A stretch of 39,974 nt of DNA from Pseudomonas bananamidigenes. Lineage in GTDB: Bacteria > Pseudomonadota > Gammaproteobacteria > Pseudomonadales > Pseudomonadaceae. The stretch covers positions 1 through 39,974 of the forward strand of contig NZ_LRUN01000015.1 of the NCBI RefSeq assembly GCF_001679645.1, read 5' to 3'. The notes under the pieces are model-generated. The model searched no databases, was not told the origin of the DNA, and worked only from the letters and a program-made list of their open reading frames with translations. Positions 1-8,831 of the stretch are shown here, one piece after another (the first letter of the stretch is position 1; each line of letters starts with the position of its first letter). The translations under genes were made by a program, and so were the position numbers.

Positions 1-15
1 GAGCCTGCTCGCGAA
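1..15. repeat. REP element fragment cut by window edge
   Basis: The first 15 bases match the core of the REP sequence seen whole at 33041-33130 (GAGCCTGCTCGCGAA). The rest of the element lies left of the window. It sits just past the 3' end of the leftward yajD-like gene. Confidence 0.7.
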
Positions 16-41
16 AGGGCTGGGTCAGGCGCTGAAGATCT

Positions 42-413
42 TCAGTCTTCTTTTTTCATCAACCCGGCCAGCGCCGCAAACGGGTTATGCGTGGCCTTGG
101 CGATCTTCGGCGTGCTCAGCGAGCCTTCGCCGAAATACTGCTGATCGGTGTAGCGCGAATGCTCGTTGTCGTGGCAGTACAGGCACAGCAATTCCCAGTT
201 GGAGCCGTCCTGCGGGTTGTTGTCGTGGTTGTGGTCGCGGTGATGCACGGTCAGTTCGCTCAGGCGCTTGCCGGAAAACTCGCGGGCGCAGCGGCCGCAC
301 ACATGCGGGTACATCTTCAGGGCTTTGTCGCGATAGCCCATTTCCTTGTCGCGCTGGTTGTCGGCGAGGATGCGATCCAGCTTCGAAGTGTTGGTCGGGG
401 TGGACGAACTCAT
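42..413 (-). CDS. yajD: YajD-family HNH nuclease-like protein
   Basis: This 123-residue protein matches the YajD group of small HNH proteins. The zinc and HNH ligands are visible: a CxxC pair at residues 39 and 42, the HHRDH core at about 57-61, and a second CxxCH at 77-81. The family is predicted to be a metal-dependent endonuclease, but its cellular role is unknown. Length agrees with the family, and an AAGGTG Shine-Dalgarno sequence precedes the ATG. It stands alone, with a REP fragment at its 3' end and about 140 bp without a gene upstream. The family call is firm; nuclease activity is inferred from family membership only. Confidence 0.9.
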   Translation of the reverse strand: MSSSTPTNTSKLDRILADNQRDKEMGYRDKALKMYPHVCGRCAREFSGKRLSELTVHHRDHNHDNNPQDGSNWELLCLYCHDNEHSRYTDQQYFGEGSLSTPKIAKATHNPFAALAGLMKKED

Positions 414-551
414 GGGTTCACCTTGGTAGAAAGACTAATGACGGATGTGGGGAAGTTTAGCTCAGCCCGAGGCGTGTTCTGCAAGAAAGGAACAGCGCGC
501 AAGTGCGGTTGGGAGTAGTCTGAGGCCAGTCCGGGGCCATTGGAGTCATCG

Positions 552-836
552 ATGAAGTGCAGCATTCTGGCAGCTTTCATGCTGGCCGCTCTTTCGGCAA
601 CAGGCGCGCAGGCCCAGCAGGCGTTGCCCGTCAGTCCGACGCCGCAACCGGGTTCGCCCGGCACCGCAACACCGACACCGTATCCGCAGATCAGCCCGGT
701 ATCGATTCCCAAGGCCGGTTCCGGCAGTGGCGGGCCGCCGCTGGTGCCGATCGAAATGCCCAGCCCGCCGATCAGGGATCAGCCGGTGCCGGGTATCGAC
801 CAGCCCGAAGGCAAACCCAAATCCCCCGGCGGCTAG
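552..836 (+). CDS. Small proline-rich exported protein of unknown function
   Basis: The protein has 94 residues. A clear signal peptide (hydrophobic stretch at about 5-18, with an AQA-type cleavage site near residue 21) is followed by a low-complexity tail rich in Pro, Gly and Ser. There is no transmembrane segment after the signal, no lipobox and no recognisable domain, so a soluble periplasmic or secreted peptide is likely. An in-frame TTG at 540 could extend it by four residues, but the ATG at 552 places the signal peptide normally. Its TAG stop overlaps the TAG of the convergent gene in a shared CTAG. Similar small Pro-rich exported ORFs occur in pseudomonads; I assign no function. Confidence 0.7.
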   Translation: MKCSILAAFMLAALSATGAQAQQALPVSPTPQPGSPGTATPTPYPQISPVSIPKAGSGSGGPPLVPIEMPSPPIRDQPVPGIDQPEGKPKSPGG

Positions 837-1306
837 ATCTGTTGCGCCGCCAGTTGGCCGTCGGCCATGCGCAGGCGTCTGGAGAGGGAAACGGCGAGGG
901 CGCGAATGATCTTGGCGGCGATCTTCGGTGCGTCGTTGAGCATTTTTTCCAGCGAGTCCTTGCCGAGGTTGAGCAACTGACAGTTGCTCGCCGCCACACA
1001 GGTCGCCGAGCGCCGTTCGCCGTCGAGCACGGCCATCTCACCGAAGGCCCGCCCGCTGCGCAGCGTGGCCATGGTGATGACCTGACCGTCGGCGCCGGTC
1101 TTCTGCACGGCCACCTGACCGGTGTGGATGATGCACATGAAGCTGCCGGCATCGCCTTCGCGAAAGATCGCTTCGCCTTCGGCCACGCTGCTGATACTGA
1201 AGTAGCCCGAAGCGGCGGCGAAGTCCGCCAGTTGCAATTGGTCGAACAGGCCGCAGTCCATCAGCCAGTCGCGGATTTCGTTGTTCAGTAAGGTCGGTTC
1301 TGACAT
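833..1306 (-). CDS. Cyclic nucleotide-binding (CNB) domain protein
   Basis: This 157-residue protein is essentially one Crp-type cyclic nucleotide-binding beta-barrel. The phosphate-binding cassette is visible at about residues 88-102 (FGEMAVLDGERRSAT), with the family's Gly-Glu and Arg residues, followed by a C-terminal helix. There is no HTH and no enzymatic domain, so it is more likely a stand-alone cNMP sensor or adaptor than a transcription factor. The ATG at 1306 is preferred over an in-frame upstream ATG at 1345 because the extra 13 residues are charged and lie outside the domain. It is downstream of ptrB on the same strand, separated from it by a REPIN. Ligand (cAMP or other) is not determinable from sequence. 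Confidence 0.88.
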   Translation of the reverse strand: MSEPTLLNNEIRDWLMDCGLFDQLQLADFAAASGYFSISSVAEGEAIFREGDAGSFMCIIHTGQVAVQKTGADGQVITMATLRSGRAFGEMAVLDGERRSATCVAASNCQLLNLGKDSLEKMLNDAPKIAAKIIRALAVSLSRRLRMADGQLAAQQI

Positions 1307-1356
1307 GTCGTCACAGTCTTTTTGTTTTTCACGGGTTTCAGGCACTACACGGATCG

Positions 1357-1448
1357 TTGTGGGAGCGAGCTTGCTCGCGAATGCGGTGGGTCAGCCAATA
1401 TCAGTCTCGACTGACCGGACGCCTTCGCGAGCAAGCTCGCTCCCACAA
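1357..1448. repeat. REPIN, type A (GTGGGAGCGAGCTTGCTCGCG)
   Basis: Two REP sequences face each other. The left arm starts TTGTGGGAGCGAGCTTGCTC and the right arm is its reverse complement, ending GAGCAAGCTCGCTCCCACAA. A spacer of about 45 bp separates them. This is the REP doublet arrangement described in fluorescent pseudomonads. It lies between the ptrB stop and the CNB-protein start. Confidence 0.92.
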
Positions 1449-1512
1449 TGGGATCTGTGGTGTATCGACCACCGGGGTCTGGAATTAAGACCCAAGTGAC
1501 CGGCGGAGTTCC

Positions 1513-3567
1513 TCAGGCGATGCCCAGAACCTTGAAAACAAATGCATATTCGAGGGCTACGTCACGTAATCCCTGATAGCGCCCGCTCATGCCGCCATGG
1601 CCGGCGCCCAGTTCGGTCTTCAGCAGCAGCAGGTTGTCGTCGGTCTTGGTTGCGCGCAGCTTCGCGACCCACTTGGCCGCTTCCCAGTACTGCACGCGGC
1701 TGTCGTTGTAACCGGCGATCACCAGCGTCGCGGGATAAGCCTGCGCGGTGACGTTTTCGTACGGCGCGTAGGCCTTGATTCGTTCGTAGACCTCAGGCTC
1801 TTCAGGGTTGCCCCACTCGTCGTATTCGGTGACGGTCAGCGGCAGGTCCGGATCGAGCATGGTGTTGAGCACATCGACGAACGGCACTTCGGCGATTGCC
1901 ACGCCGAACAGCTCCGGACGCTGGTTGAGCACCGCACCGATCAGCAGACCGCCGGCGCTGCCGCCGCTGATCGCCAGTTGCGGCGCGGTGGTGATGCCGT
2001 TGAGGATCAGGAATTCGGCACAGGCAATGAAGTCGCTGAAGGTGTTCTGCTTGTGCTCCTGCTTGCCGGCGCGATACCAGGCTTCACCCAGTTCACCACC
2101 GCCGCGCACGTGGGCAATGGCGAACGCCATGCCGCGATCCAGCAGACTCAGACGGGCGTGGGAAAACCACGGGTCGAGGCTCGAACCATAGGCGCCGTAG
2201 CCGTAGAGATACAGCGGCACCGGCTTGCCGAGCATTTCGCGTTTCATCACCAGGCTGATCGGCACCAGCGTGCCGTCCGGCGCGGTGGCCCACAGGCGCT
2301 GGCTGACGTAGGCGTCGGCGTCGAACGGGCCGAGCACCGGGGTTTCCTTGAGCACTGCCTGTTCGCCGGTAGCGAGGATCAGTTGCCGAACCTGAGCCGG
2401 ACGATTCAGCGCTTCATAACGCAGGCGGATGCGATCGCTTTCGAATTCCAGGCTGTTTTGCACGTAGAGGCTGTAGGCCGCGTCCGGCAATTGCACGCGA
2501 TAAGGCGCCAGACCGTGCGGGCGCACTTCGATGATCGGCAGTCCGCCTTCGCGCAGGCTCAGGGTCAGCGCTTCGGCATTGAGGGTGACGCCATCGAGCA
2601 TCACGGTATCGTTGTGCGGAATCAGGTTCTGCCAGTCGGCTTCGCTCGGCGGGATACCGGTGTCCGGGGCCTGATACAGGGCAAAGTTGATGCCGTCGCG
2701 GTTGGTGCGGATGAACCAGGTCCACTCGCCGTCGAGCTTGCCGTGGTCGACGTCGTATTCGTGATCCTCGATCCGTGGCGCCAGGCAAGTGAACGGCTGG
2801 TGCGGCTGATTGGCATCCAGCGCCCAGACTTCGCTGGTGGTCTTGCTGCCCAGCGACAGCAACAGCTGCTGTTCGGAGCTCGCGCGGTAGCAATGCAGGA
2901 AGAAGCGCCCGTCCGGCTCGTGGAACACCTCTTCGGCAGCGGTGCCGTCGAGGCGGTAGCGGAACAGTTTGTGCGGACGATGGGTGTCGTCGAGCACGCT
3001 GAAGAACAGGGTCAGACTGTCGTTGGCCCAGGTCATGCTGCCGTCGCAGTCCTGGAACTCCAGTTCGCTGACACGCTCGCTGGACAACTCCTTCACGAAC
3101 AGCGTGTAAATCTCGTCGCCCGAAGCATCGACGCTGTAGGCCAGGCGCTGGTGATCCGGGCTGATGCTGAATGCGCCGAGGGAGAAAAAGCCGCCATTGG
3201 CCAGCGCATTCGGGTCGAGCAGCAGTTGTTCGCGGCTTTCGTCAAGGGTCAGGCTGTCGTCGGCCGGACGCGGGCAGCGGTAGTGACGCGGGTATTCGTC
3301 ACCCGCCGTGGTGCGGGTGTAATACAGATACGGGCCCCACGGCGACGGCAGGGACAGGTCGGTTTCGAGGATCCGGCCCTTGATCTCCTCGAACAGGGTT
3401 TCGCGCAGTCCGGCCTGGTCGGCGGTCTGCGCCTGCTGGTAGTCGTTTTCGGCCTTGAGGTAGTCGAGCACCGCGTCGGTGTCGCGTTCCTGCAGCCAGG
3501 CATACGGGTCGTGACCGGCATCCTTGCGGGCAATCGGGGCGCTGGTGACGTTGGCGGATACGGGCAT
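1513..3567 (-). CDS. ptrB: Oligopeptidase B (S9A prolyl-oligopeptidase family)
   Basis: This 684-residue serine peptidase of the prolyl oligopeptidase family cleaves short peptides after basic residues in the cytoplasm. An N-terminal seven-bladed propeller is followed by the alpha/beta-hydrolase domain. The catalytic triad is readable: Ser537 in GGSAGG, Asp622 in NDSRV and His657 in GAGHGG. Length matches oligopeptidase B. The frame stays open upstream to 4080, but the ATG at 3567 (MPVSAN) is the right start: the extension is unrelated to the family and overlaps the divergent gene at 3667. The divergent intergenic region of about 100 bp probably holds promoters for both directions. Confidence 0.95.
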   Translation of the reverse strand: MPVSANVTSAPIARKDAGHDPYAWLQERDTDAVLDYLKAENDYQQAQTADQAGLRETLFEEIKGRILETDLSLPSPWGPYLYYTRTTAGDEYPRHYRCPRPADDSLTLDESREQLLLDPNALANGGFFSLGAFSISPDHQRLAYSVDASGDEIYTLFVKELSSERVSELEFQDCDGSMTWANDSLTLFFSVLDDTHRPHKLFRYRLDGTAAEEVFHEPDGRFFLHCYRASSEQQLLLSLGSKTTSEVWALDANQPHQPFTCLAPRIEDHEYDVDHGKLDGEWTWFIRTNRDGINFALYQAPDTGIPPSEADWQNLIPHNDTVMLDGVTLNAEALTLSLREGGLPIIEVRPHGLAPYRVQLPDAAYSLYVQNSLEFESDRIRLRYEALNRPAQVRQLILATGEQAVLKETPVLGPFDADAYVSQRLWATAPDGTLVPISLVMKREMLGKPVPLYLYGYGAYGSSLDPWFSHARLSLLDRGMAFAIAHVRGGGELGEAWYRAGKQEHKQNTFSDFIACAEFLILNGITTAPQLAISGGSAGGLLIGAVLNQRPELFGVAIAEVPFVDVLNTMLDPDLPLTVTEYDEWGNPEEPEVYERIKAYAPYENVTAQAYPATLVIAGYNDSRVQYWEAAKWVAKLRATKTDDNLLLLKTELGAGHGGMSGRYQGLRDVALEYAFVFKVLGIA

Positions 3568-3666
3568 GGAGGGCTCTCGAACATGACAAATGAGGACCGC
3601 ACGGACGGCGGGGAAGCCTGATGTGCGAAAAGTCGTTACTATAAGCGCCTCTTTGCCTGCCTTGCC

Positions 3667-4167
3667 ATGGACACCATGACCGAGAACGACTATCTGATCG
3701 CCTGGGGCCTTTACGCCTTTGCTGCCGTTGGCTGCCTGCTGGTGTGGATGCGCATGACCCGCTGGATGTGGCGCTGGCTGCGCGAGCCGCTGCGTGTGCT
3801 GGTGGCGGTGTTGCTGTTCAGCCCGACCATCATCGATCCGGTGAAGGAAAAATTCGCCCCGGCCGTCGCCATCACGGCGCTGGATCTGGCGTTCAAGGTC
3901 GGCAACAACGCCTGGCGGGCCATTTCCGAATTGCTCATGTACGCGATGATCGCGTTCGGCCTGTACCTGGTTTTCGTGCTGATTCGCTTCCCGATCGAAC
4001 GCGCTTCCAAGGCGCGCAGGGAACAGGCCGAGGCCGCCCGTGCAGCCGCCCGTGCCGAAGACGAACGCGACGGCGATCAACCGTTCGGCGGCGCCGGCGA
4101 TGATCGTTACGGCCGGCCACCGCTGCCGGGCAATCCGCAGCGTCGGCGCGTCGAGCCGCGTCTGTAA
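3667..4167 (+). CDS. Small integral membrane protein, unknown function
   Basis: The protein has 166 residues. Hydrophobic segments are visible at about 9-29 and 92-113, with another around 43-57. The C-terminal third is charged and Ala/Arg/Glu-rich and probably cytoplasmic. I recognise no domain. An alternative ATG three codons downstream (3676) is possible. It is the first gene of a rightward operon: its stop is 16 bp before the glutamine amidotransferase, which is followed 14 bp later by the DUF2937 gene, so the three are probably co-transcribed. It is divergent from ptrB. Confidence 0.8.
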   Translation: MDTMTENDYLIAWGLYAFAAVGCLLVWMRMTRWMWRWLREPLRVLVAVLLFSPTIIDPVKEKFAPAVAITALDLAFKVGNNAWRAISELLMYAMIAFGLYLVFVLIRFPIERASKARREQAEAARAAARAEDERDGDQPFGGAGDDRYGRPPLPGNPQRRRVEPRL

Positions 4168-4183
4168 TCACGAGAGTCCGCAC

Positions 4184-4960
4184 ATGTGTGAACTATTGGG
4201 CATGAGCGCCAACGTGCCGACCGATATCGTGTTCAGCTTCACCGGGCTGATGCAGCGTGGCGGTCGCACCGGTCCGCATCGCGATGGCTGGGGCATTGCC
4301 TTCTATGAAGGTCGCGGATTGCGGCTGTTTCAGGACCCGGCGGCCAGCTGCGAGTCGGAAGTGGCCAATCTGGTGCAGCGTTATCCGATCAAGAGCGAAG
4401 TGGTGATCGGCCATATCCGTCAGGCCAACGTCGGCAAGGTCTGTCTGTCCAATACCCATCCGTTCGTCCGCGAATTGTGGGGGCGCAATTGGTGCTTCGC
4501 GCATAACGGCCAGCTCGCCGATTTCACCCCGATCAAGAGTTTCTACCGCCCGGTCGGCGATACCGACAGCGAAGCGGCATTCTGCGATTTGCTCAACCGC
4601 GTACGTGCAGCGTTTCCGGAACCGGTCGATATAGAAGTGCTGCTGCCGGATCTCGTCGCGGCTTGCGCCGAATACCGCAGCAAAGGCGTGTTCAATTGCC
4701 TGCTCAGCGACGGCGACTGGCTGTTCTGCTATTGCTCGACCAAACTTGCGCAGATCACCCGGCGCGCACCGTTCGGCCCGGCACGGCTGAAGGACGTCGA
4801 TGTGATCGTCGATTTCCAGGCCGAAACCACGCCCAACGACGTGGTCACGGTGATTGCCACCGAACCGCTGACCGAAAACGAAACCTGGACCCGCTACGAA
4901 CCGGGCCAATGGAGCCTGTGGCGACGCGGCGAATGCGTCCGTCAGGGCACGACCGAATAA
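4184..4960 (+). CDS. yafJ: Class II glutamine amidotransferase, YafJ-like
   Basis: This 258-residue protein begins Met-Cys-Glu-Leu-Leu, so Cys2 is the N-terminal nucleophile of the Ntn-hydrolase glutaminase fold once Met is removed. Typical motifs follow: the RDGWGIA stretch near residues 36-42, the GHIRQAN motif and the FAHNGQL motif. The whole chain is the glutaminase-like domain, with no attached synthase domain, as in E. coli YafJ, whose acceptor substrate is unknown. The ATG at 4184 is required to put Cys at position 2. It sits between two small membrane-protein genes in a tight operon. Confidence 0.93.
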   Translation: MCELLGMSANVPTDIVFSFTGLMQRGGRTGPHRDGWGIAFYEGRGLRLFQDPAASCESEVANLVQRYPIKSEVVIGHIRQANVGKVCLSNTHPFVRELWGRNWCFAHNGQLADFTPIKSFYRPVGDTDSEAAFCDLLNRVRAAFPEPVDIEVLLPDLVAACAEYRSKGVFNCLLSDGDWLFCYCSTKLAQITRRAPFGPARLKDVDVIVDFQAETTPNDVVTVIATEPLTENETWTRYEPGQWSLWRRGECVRQGTTE

Positions 4961-4974
4961 AGGATCTTTCCTCG

Positions 4975-5517
4975 ATGTTGCTCAGTTATCTACGGCTGGT
5001 GTTGTTTGCGGCGGGCCTGTTGATCGGTGTCCAGGTGCCGGGATTCATCAACGATTACGCCAAGCGGGTCGAAGCGCATCTGATCGAGGTGCAGACCGGC
5101 CTGCGCGGTTTCCAGGGTACCGCCGCGCAATTTTTCAAGGGAGATATGCAGGCACTGGTCGCCCACTACCGCGCCAGCGAAGACCCGGTGTTTCGCAGCG
5201 ATGCCGACAGCCTGAGCACCTTGCTCAACCGTCAACTGGCGCTGGACAAGCAGTTCCAGGCGATGCAGGGCCCTTGGTACATCCGCTTCCTGCAAGTGGT
5301 GCTGGCCGCCGATCCGGACATCCGCAAGGAAACCTGGAACGGTTACAGCTACCAGATTCTGCTGACGCCTGAAGCAATGATCTGGGGCATGAGCGGCGCG
5401 ATGCTGCTGTCGTTCGGCCTCGAGTGCCTGTTCCGTCTGATCGACTGGGTGGTGCTGGGCGGCAAGCGTCTGCGCCAGAGCCGGCCGATCGAAGACCGGG
5501 ATGTGCGCGGGCTGTAG
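4975..5517 (+). CDS. DUF2937 family membrane protein
   Basis: This 180-residue protein has an N-terminal hydrophobic helix at about 5-22 and a second at about 142-160. The polar domain between them, probably periplasmic, carries helical segments. The sequence fits the DUF2937 family of gammaproteobacterial inner-membrane proteins of unknown function. It starts 14 bp after the amidotransferase stop and is probably the last gene of that operon. A REP singlet and a palindromic repeat occupy the downstream intergenic space before the convergent LysR gene. Confidence 0.85.
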   Translation: MLLSYLRLVLFAAGLLIGVQVPGFINDYAKRVEAHLIEVQTGLRGFQGTAAQFFKGDMQALVAHYRASEDPVFRSDADSLSTLLNRQLALDKQFQAMQGPWYIRFLQVVLAADPDIRKETWNGYSYQILLTPEAMIWGMSGAMLLSFGLECLFRLIDWVVLGGKRLRQSRPIEDRDVRGL

Positions 5518-5533
5518 GGGCAGCGCCGTTCCC

Positions 5534-5556
5534 TGTGGCGAGGGAGCTTGCTCCCG
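5534..5556. repeat. REP singlet, type B (TGTGGCGAGGGAGCTTGCTCCCG)
   Basis: A single copy of the second REP class of this genome, matching the arms of the REPINs at 10445-10549 and 23745-23853. No inverted partner of the same class is nearby. It abuts the palindromic repeat starting at 5562. Confidence 0.8.
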
Positions 5557-5561
5557 TTGAA

Positions 5562-5671
5562 GATCGTTCCCACGCTCGGCGTGGGAATGCCTCAACGGAC
5601 GCTCCGCGTTCGGCTTGCGAGGGACGCGGAGCGTCCCGGGCTGCATTCCCACGCAGAGCGTGGGAACGATC
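5562..5671. repeat. 110-bp nested palindromic intergenic repeat
   Basis: The outer arms are GATCGTTCCCACGCTC and its reverse complement at the right end. Inner arms around GGACGCTCCGCGT and ACGCGGAGCGTCC pair as well, so the whole unit can fold into a branched cruciform. A diverged second copy lies at 34026-34142. It sits between the convergent DUF2937 and LysR genes. Confidence 0.9.
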
Positions 5672-6584
5672 AAGGGGCGAGGACGATGTAGTTCTTGCCC
5701 ACTTTCTGTGAATACCCCTCCAGCACCTGCTGACAAAACGTCACGATCTCTTCGACCCATTCCACACCGACCCGCCACGACACCACCACTTGCAGATCGG
5801 GTGGCCGTTGATCGATGTCGAGCAGGGTCAGTTCGCCCCGCGCCAGTTCTTCGGCCACCAGCACCGGCGGCAATGCGCCGATACCAAAGCCGTCACGCAA
5901 CAAGCGAGTGATCGCCGATACCGAGTTCACACAGTTCAAGCGTGGCGCCAGCACGCCCTGGGCCTGCATCAGCGCCAGAATGTCCTGATGCGGCCGGGAG
6001 TTTTTCGAGTAGGTGATGATCCGTTCCTGCGCCAGATCAGCGAGGTTCGCGTAATCGCGGTTGTAGATCGATTGACTGGCCACGATCCAGCCGATGGGAT
6101 GGCTGGCCAGTTCCAGGCTGCGCACGCTTTCATGGCGCACCAGATCGGTTTGCAGGATCAGATCGAGAAAGCCTTTTTGCAACTGATCGCAGAGGTTCAG
6201 CGAGGTATCGGCCACCAGTTCGATTTCCACCCGTGGGTACAGATCGGTGATCTGCGCCACCAACGGGCTCAGCCAGGTGTGAATCACCGTGTCCATCACC
6301 CCGATGCGCACCCGACCGACCTTGCTCGATCGGGTCTCGATGGACTGCTTCAACGCCTGCAGGGTGTCGAGCATCTGCTCGGCATGGTCCAGCACTTTCA
6401 GGCCTTCCGGCGTCAGGCTCACACCGCGCGAATCCCGCACAAACAGCTTCACCCCAAGCTCACCCTCAAGCACGGCGATGCGGCTGGAAATCGACGCCTG
6501 AGTGGTGAACAACTTGTCGGCGGTCAGGCGGAAACTCTTCAGCCGGGCGACCCAGACGAAGGTCTCGAGAAACTTCAGGTTCAT
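5670..6584 (-). CDS. LysR-family transcriptional regulator
   Basis: This 304-residue LTTR begins with the usual winged HTH (about residues 2-60, with the TQASISSRIAVLE recognition helix), followed by a linker helix and a periplasmic-binding-protein-like effector domain from about residue 90. It is transcribed divergently from the MFS-pxpABC genes across a 146-bp intergenic region. By the usual LTTR arrangement it is a good candidate regulator of that locus, perhaps sensing 5-oxoproline or a related acid. The effector is inferred from context only. Confidence 0.93.
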   Translation of the reverse strand: MNLKFLETFVWVARLKSFRLTADKLFTTQASISSRIAVLEGELGVKLFVRDSRGVSLTPEGLKVLDHAEQMLDTLQALKQSIETRSSKVGRVRIGVMDTVIHTWLSPLVAQITDLYPRVEIELVADTSLNLCDQLQKGFLDLILQTDLVRHESVRSLELASHPIGWIVASQSIYNRDYANLADLAQERIITYSKNSRPHQDILALMQAQGVLAPRLNCVNSVSAITRLLRDGFGIGALPPVLVAEELARGELTLLDIDQRPPDLQVVVSWRVGVEWVEEIVTFCQQVLEGYSQKVGKNYIVLAP

Positions 6585-6730
6585 GGCAACAAATTTTTCT
6601 TATGTCTTGGGCGGGTTTTTATTCGTTGGACGCGACCGGGTGACGCACCCAAGAATCGACGCATCCGGTTCCCACGATAGGCGTCGTCGGAGCTTCGAAC
6701 AAGACCAATAAAAGCCTGCGGAGACATGCC

Positions 6731-8017
6731 ATGAGTGCGCCCGACACCCTCGACCTCCCCAAGACCACGGCCCGTCCCGGCCCGTTCGACTGGTATCGCA
6801 ACATCAATCAGCAGGAGCGCCGCACCTTCTGGAGCTGCAAGATCGGCTATGGTCTGGACGGCATGGACACCCAGATGCTCAGCTTCGTGGTGCCGACCCT
6901 GATCGCGATGTGGGGCATCACCACCGGCCAGGCCGGGTTGATTCATACCAGCACGTTGATCGCTTCGGCCATCGGCGGCTGGGTGGCGGGGATTCTCTCC
7001 GACCGCATCGGTCGCGTGCGCACGCTGCAACTGACAGTGCTGTGGTTCGCTTTTTTCACCTTCCTTTGCGGTTTTGCCCAGAACTACGAACAACTGCTGA
7101 TCGCCCGCACCCTGATGGGCTTCGGTTTCGGTGGCGAGTGGACGGCCGGCGCGGTGCTGATCGGTGAAGTGATCCGCGCCAAGGATCGTGGCAAGGCGGT
7201 CGGCATGGTGCAATCGGGCTGGGCGCTCGGTTGGGGACTGACGGCGATTCTGTATGCGCTGCTGTTCTCGGTGTTGCCGCCGGAAGACGCGTGGCGCGCA
7301 CTGTTCATCCTCGGCATCGTGCCGGCGGTGTTCGTGATTTTCGTCCGCCGTCTGGTGAAAGATCCCGAGATCTACCGCGAAGCCAAGGCCAGACAAACCC
7401 CGGACAACCCGTCGAAGTTCTACGAGATCTTCGCCCCCGGCATGCTTTTCACCACGTTCCGCGCCTCGCTGCTCACCACGGGTGCCCTCGGCGGTTATTA
7501 CGCGATTACCTCCTGGCTGCCGACTTTTCTGAAGAACGAGCGTGGCTTGAGCGTACTCGGCACCGGCGGTTATCTGGCGATGGTGATCATCGGCTCCTAC
7601 GCCGGTTATGTGATCAGCGCCTATTTGACCGACCTGCTGGGGCGCAAGAAGAACTTCATCCTGTTCGCGGTCGGCTCGTTCACCATCGTTCTGCTCTACA
7701 CCCAATTGCCGGTCAGTAATGGCGTGATGCTGTGGCTGGGGTTTCCGCTGGGCTTCTTCGCCTCGGGGATTTTCAGTGGCATGGGGGCGTTTCTCACCGA
7801 GTTGTTTCCGACACGGATTCGCGGTTCGGGGCAGGGTTTCTGCTACAACATCGGCCGGGCGCTGGCAGCGTTGTTCCCGTTACTGATCGGACTGCTCAGC
7901 CAGAAAGTACCGCTGAGTGTCGGCATCGGGGCCTTTGCGGCGGTGTCATACGGTGTGGTGATTCTCTCGGCGCTGAGTCTGCCGGAAACCCGGGGCAAGC
8001 AACTGGACGCGCAGTAA
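6731..8017 (+). CDS. MFS transporter, candidate 5-oxoproline permease
   Basis: This 428-residue MFS protein has about 12 predicted transmembrane segments. The inter-helix motif DRIGR appears after TM2 (near residue 90), with the family's GRKK repeat in the second half and a PETRG sequence at the C-terminus, as in the sugar/acid:H+ symporter branch. A GGAG Shine-Dalgarno ends 7 nt before the ATG. It lies 61 bp upstream of pxpA on the same strand and is divergent from a LysR gene. The likely substrate is therefore 5-oxoproline or another substrate of that pathway, but the sequence alone shows only an organic-acid-type MFS carrier. Confidence 0.9.
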   Translation: MSAPDTLDLPKTTARPGPFDWYRNINQQERRTFWSCKIGYGLDGMDTQMLSFVVPTLIAMWGITTGQAGLIHTSTLIASAIGGWVAGILSDRIGRVRTLQLTVLWFAFFTFLCGFAQNYEQLLIARTLMGFGFGGEWTAGAVLIGEVIRAKDRGKAVGMVQSGWALGWGLTAILYALLFSVLPPEDAWRALFILGIVPAVFVIFVRRLVKDPEIYREAKARQTPDNPSKFYEIFAPGMLFTTFRASLLTTGALGGYYAITSWLPTFLKNERGLSVLGTGGYLAMVIIGSYAGYVISAYLTDLLGRKKNFILFAVGSFTIVLLYTQLPVSNGVMLWLGFPLGFFASGIFSGMGAFLTELFPTRIRGSGQGFCYNIGRALAALFPLLIGLLSQKVPLSVGIGAFAAVSYGVVILSALSLPETRGKQLDAQ

Positions 8018-8078
8018 CTGATAACCTGCGACAACTGTCCTACCGCATAAAAAGATAACAGCTACAGGAGTGTTCACC

Positions 8079-8831
8079 GTGAGCCGCCTGCTATTGAACT
8101 GTGACATCGGCGAGAGCTTCGGCAGCTGGACCATGGGTCTGGATGCGGAAGTCATGCCCTTCATCGATTGCGCCAACATTGCCTGCGGGTTTCACGCCGG
8201 CGATCCGGGCATCATGCGCAAGACCGTCAGCCTGGCCCTGAGCCATGGCGTGCAGATCGGCGCGCATCCGGCCTATCAGGATCTGGTGGGTTTCGGTCGG
8301 CGCTCCATGGCTTACACCGCCCAGGAACTGCAAGACATCCTGCATTACCAAATCGGCGCCCTCGACGGCATTTGCCGCGCCCAGGGTGGCAAGGTCAGCT
8401 ACGTCAAACCCCATGGCGCCATGTACAACGACATGATGGCCAACCCGGCGCAGTTGCGGGCGGTGATTCAGGCCGTCGCGGCTTACGATCGCAGTTTGCC
8501 GCTGATGCTGATGGCGACTCGTGACAACACCGCAGCGCAACAGCTCGGTGACGAATACGGCGTGACCCTGTGGTTCGAAGCCTTCGCCGACCGCGCCTAC
8601 GACAGCGCGGGCCGACTGGTGTCGCGACAACTGCCGGGGGCGGTGCACCACGACGCCGAAACCATCATTGCACAGGCGCTGACCATCGCCCGTGGCGACA
8701 ACCTGACCGCCAGCGACGGCAGTGCGCTGCATTTGCAGGCCAACACCTTGTGCGTGCATGGCGACAACGCCGGTTCAGTGGCGGCCGTGCAGCGCATTCG
8801 GCAGGCCTTGAGCGAGCAGGGCGCACCATGA
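8079..8831 (+). CDS. pxpA: 5-oxoprolinase subunit PxpA (LamB/YcsF family)
   Basis: This 250-residue protein belongs to the LamB/YcsF family. Family landmarks are [10 protein letters not shown] near the N-terminus, [12 protein letters not shown] at about 31-42 and GAHPAYQDL. PxpA acts with PxpB and PxpC in ATP-dependent hydrolysis of 5-oxo-L-proline to glutamate in the cytoplasm. I chose the GTG at 8079 because AGGAG at 8066-8070 lies 8 nt upstream. A GTG at 8070 overlaps that Shine-Dalgarno and would add three residues. Its stop overlaps the pxpB start (ATGA), which implies translational coupling. Confidence 0.95.
   Translation: MSRLLLNCDIGESFGSWTMGLDAEVMPFIDCANIACGFHAGDPGIMRKTVSLALSHGVQIGAHPAYQDLVGFGRRSMAYTAQELQDILHYQIGALDGICRAQGGKVSYVKPHGAMYNDMMANPAQLRAVIQAVAAYDRSLPLMLMATRDNTAAQQLGDEYGVTLWFEAFADRAYDSAGRLVSRQLPGAVHHDAETIIAQALTIARGDNLTASDGSALHLQANTLCVHGDNAGSVAAVQRIRQALSEQGAP

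Noticed and set aside
1597..3621. A 674-codon open frame antisense to ptrB
   Set aside because: It is opposite the catalytic and propeller regions of oligopeptidase B and has no recognisable domain or Shine-Dalgarno; it is a composition shadow.
3568..4080. N-terminal extension of oligopeptidase B to 4080
   Set aside because: It overlaps the divergent membrane-protein gene, is not similar to the family, and the enzyme has its full length from 3567.
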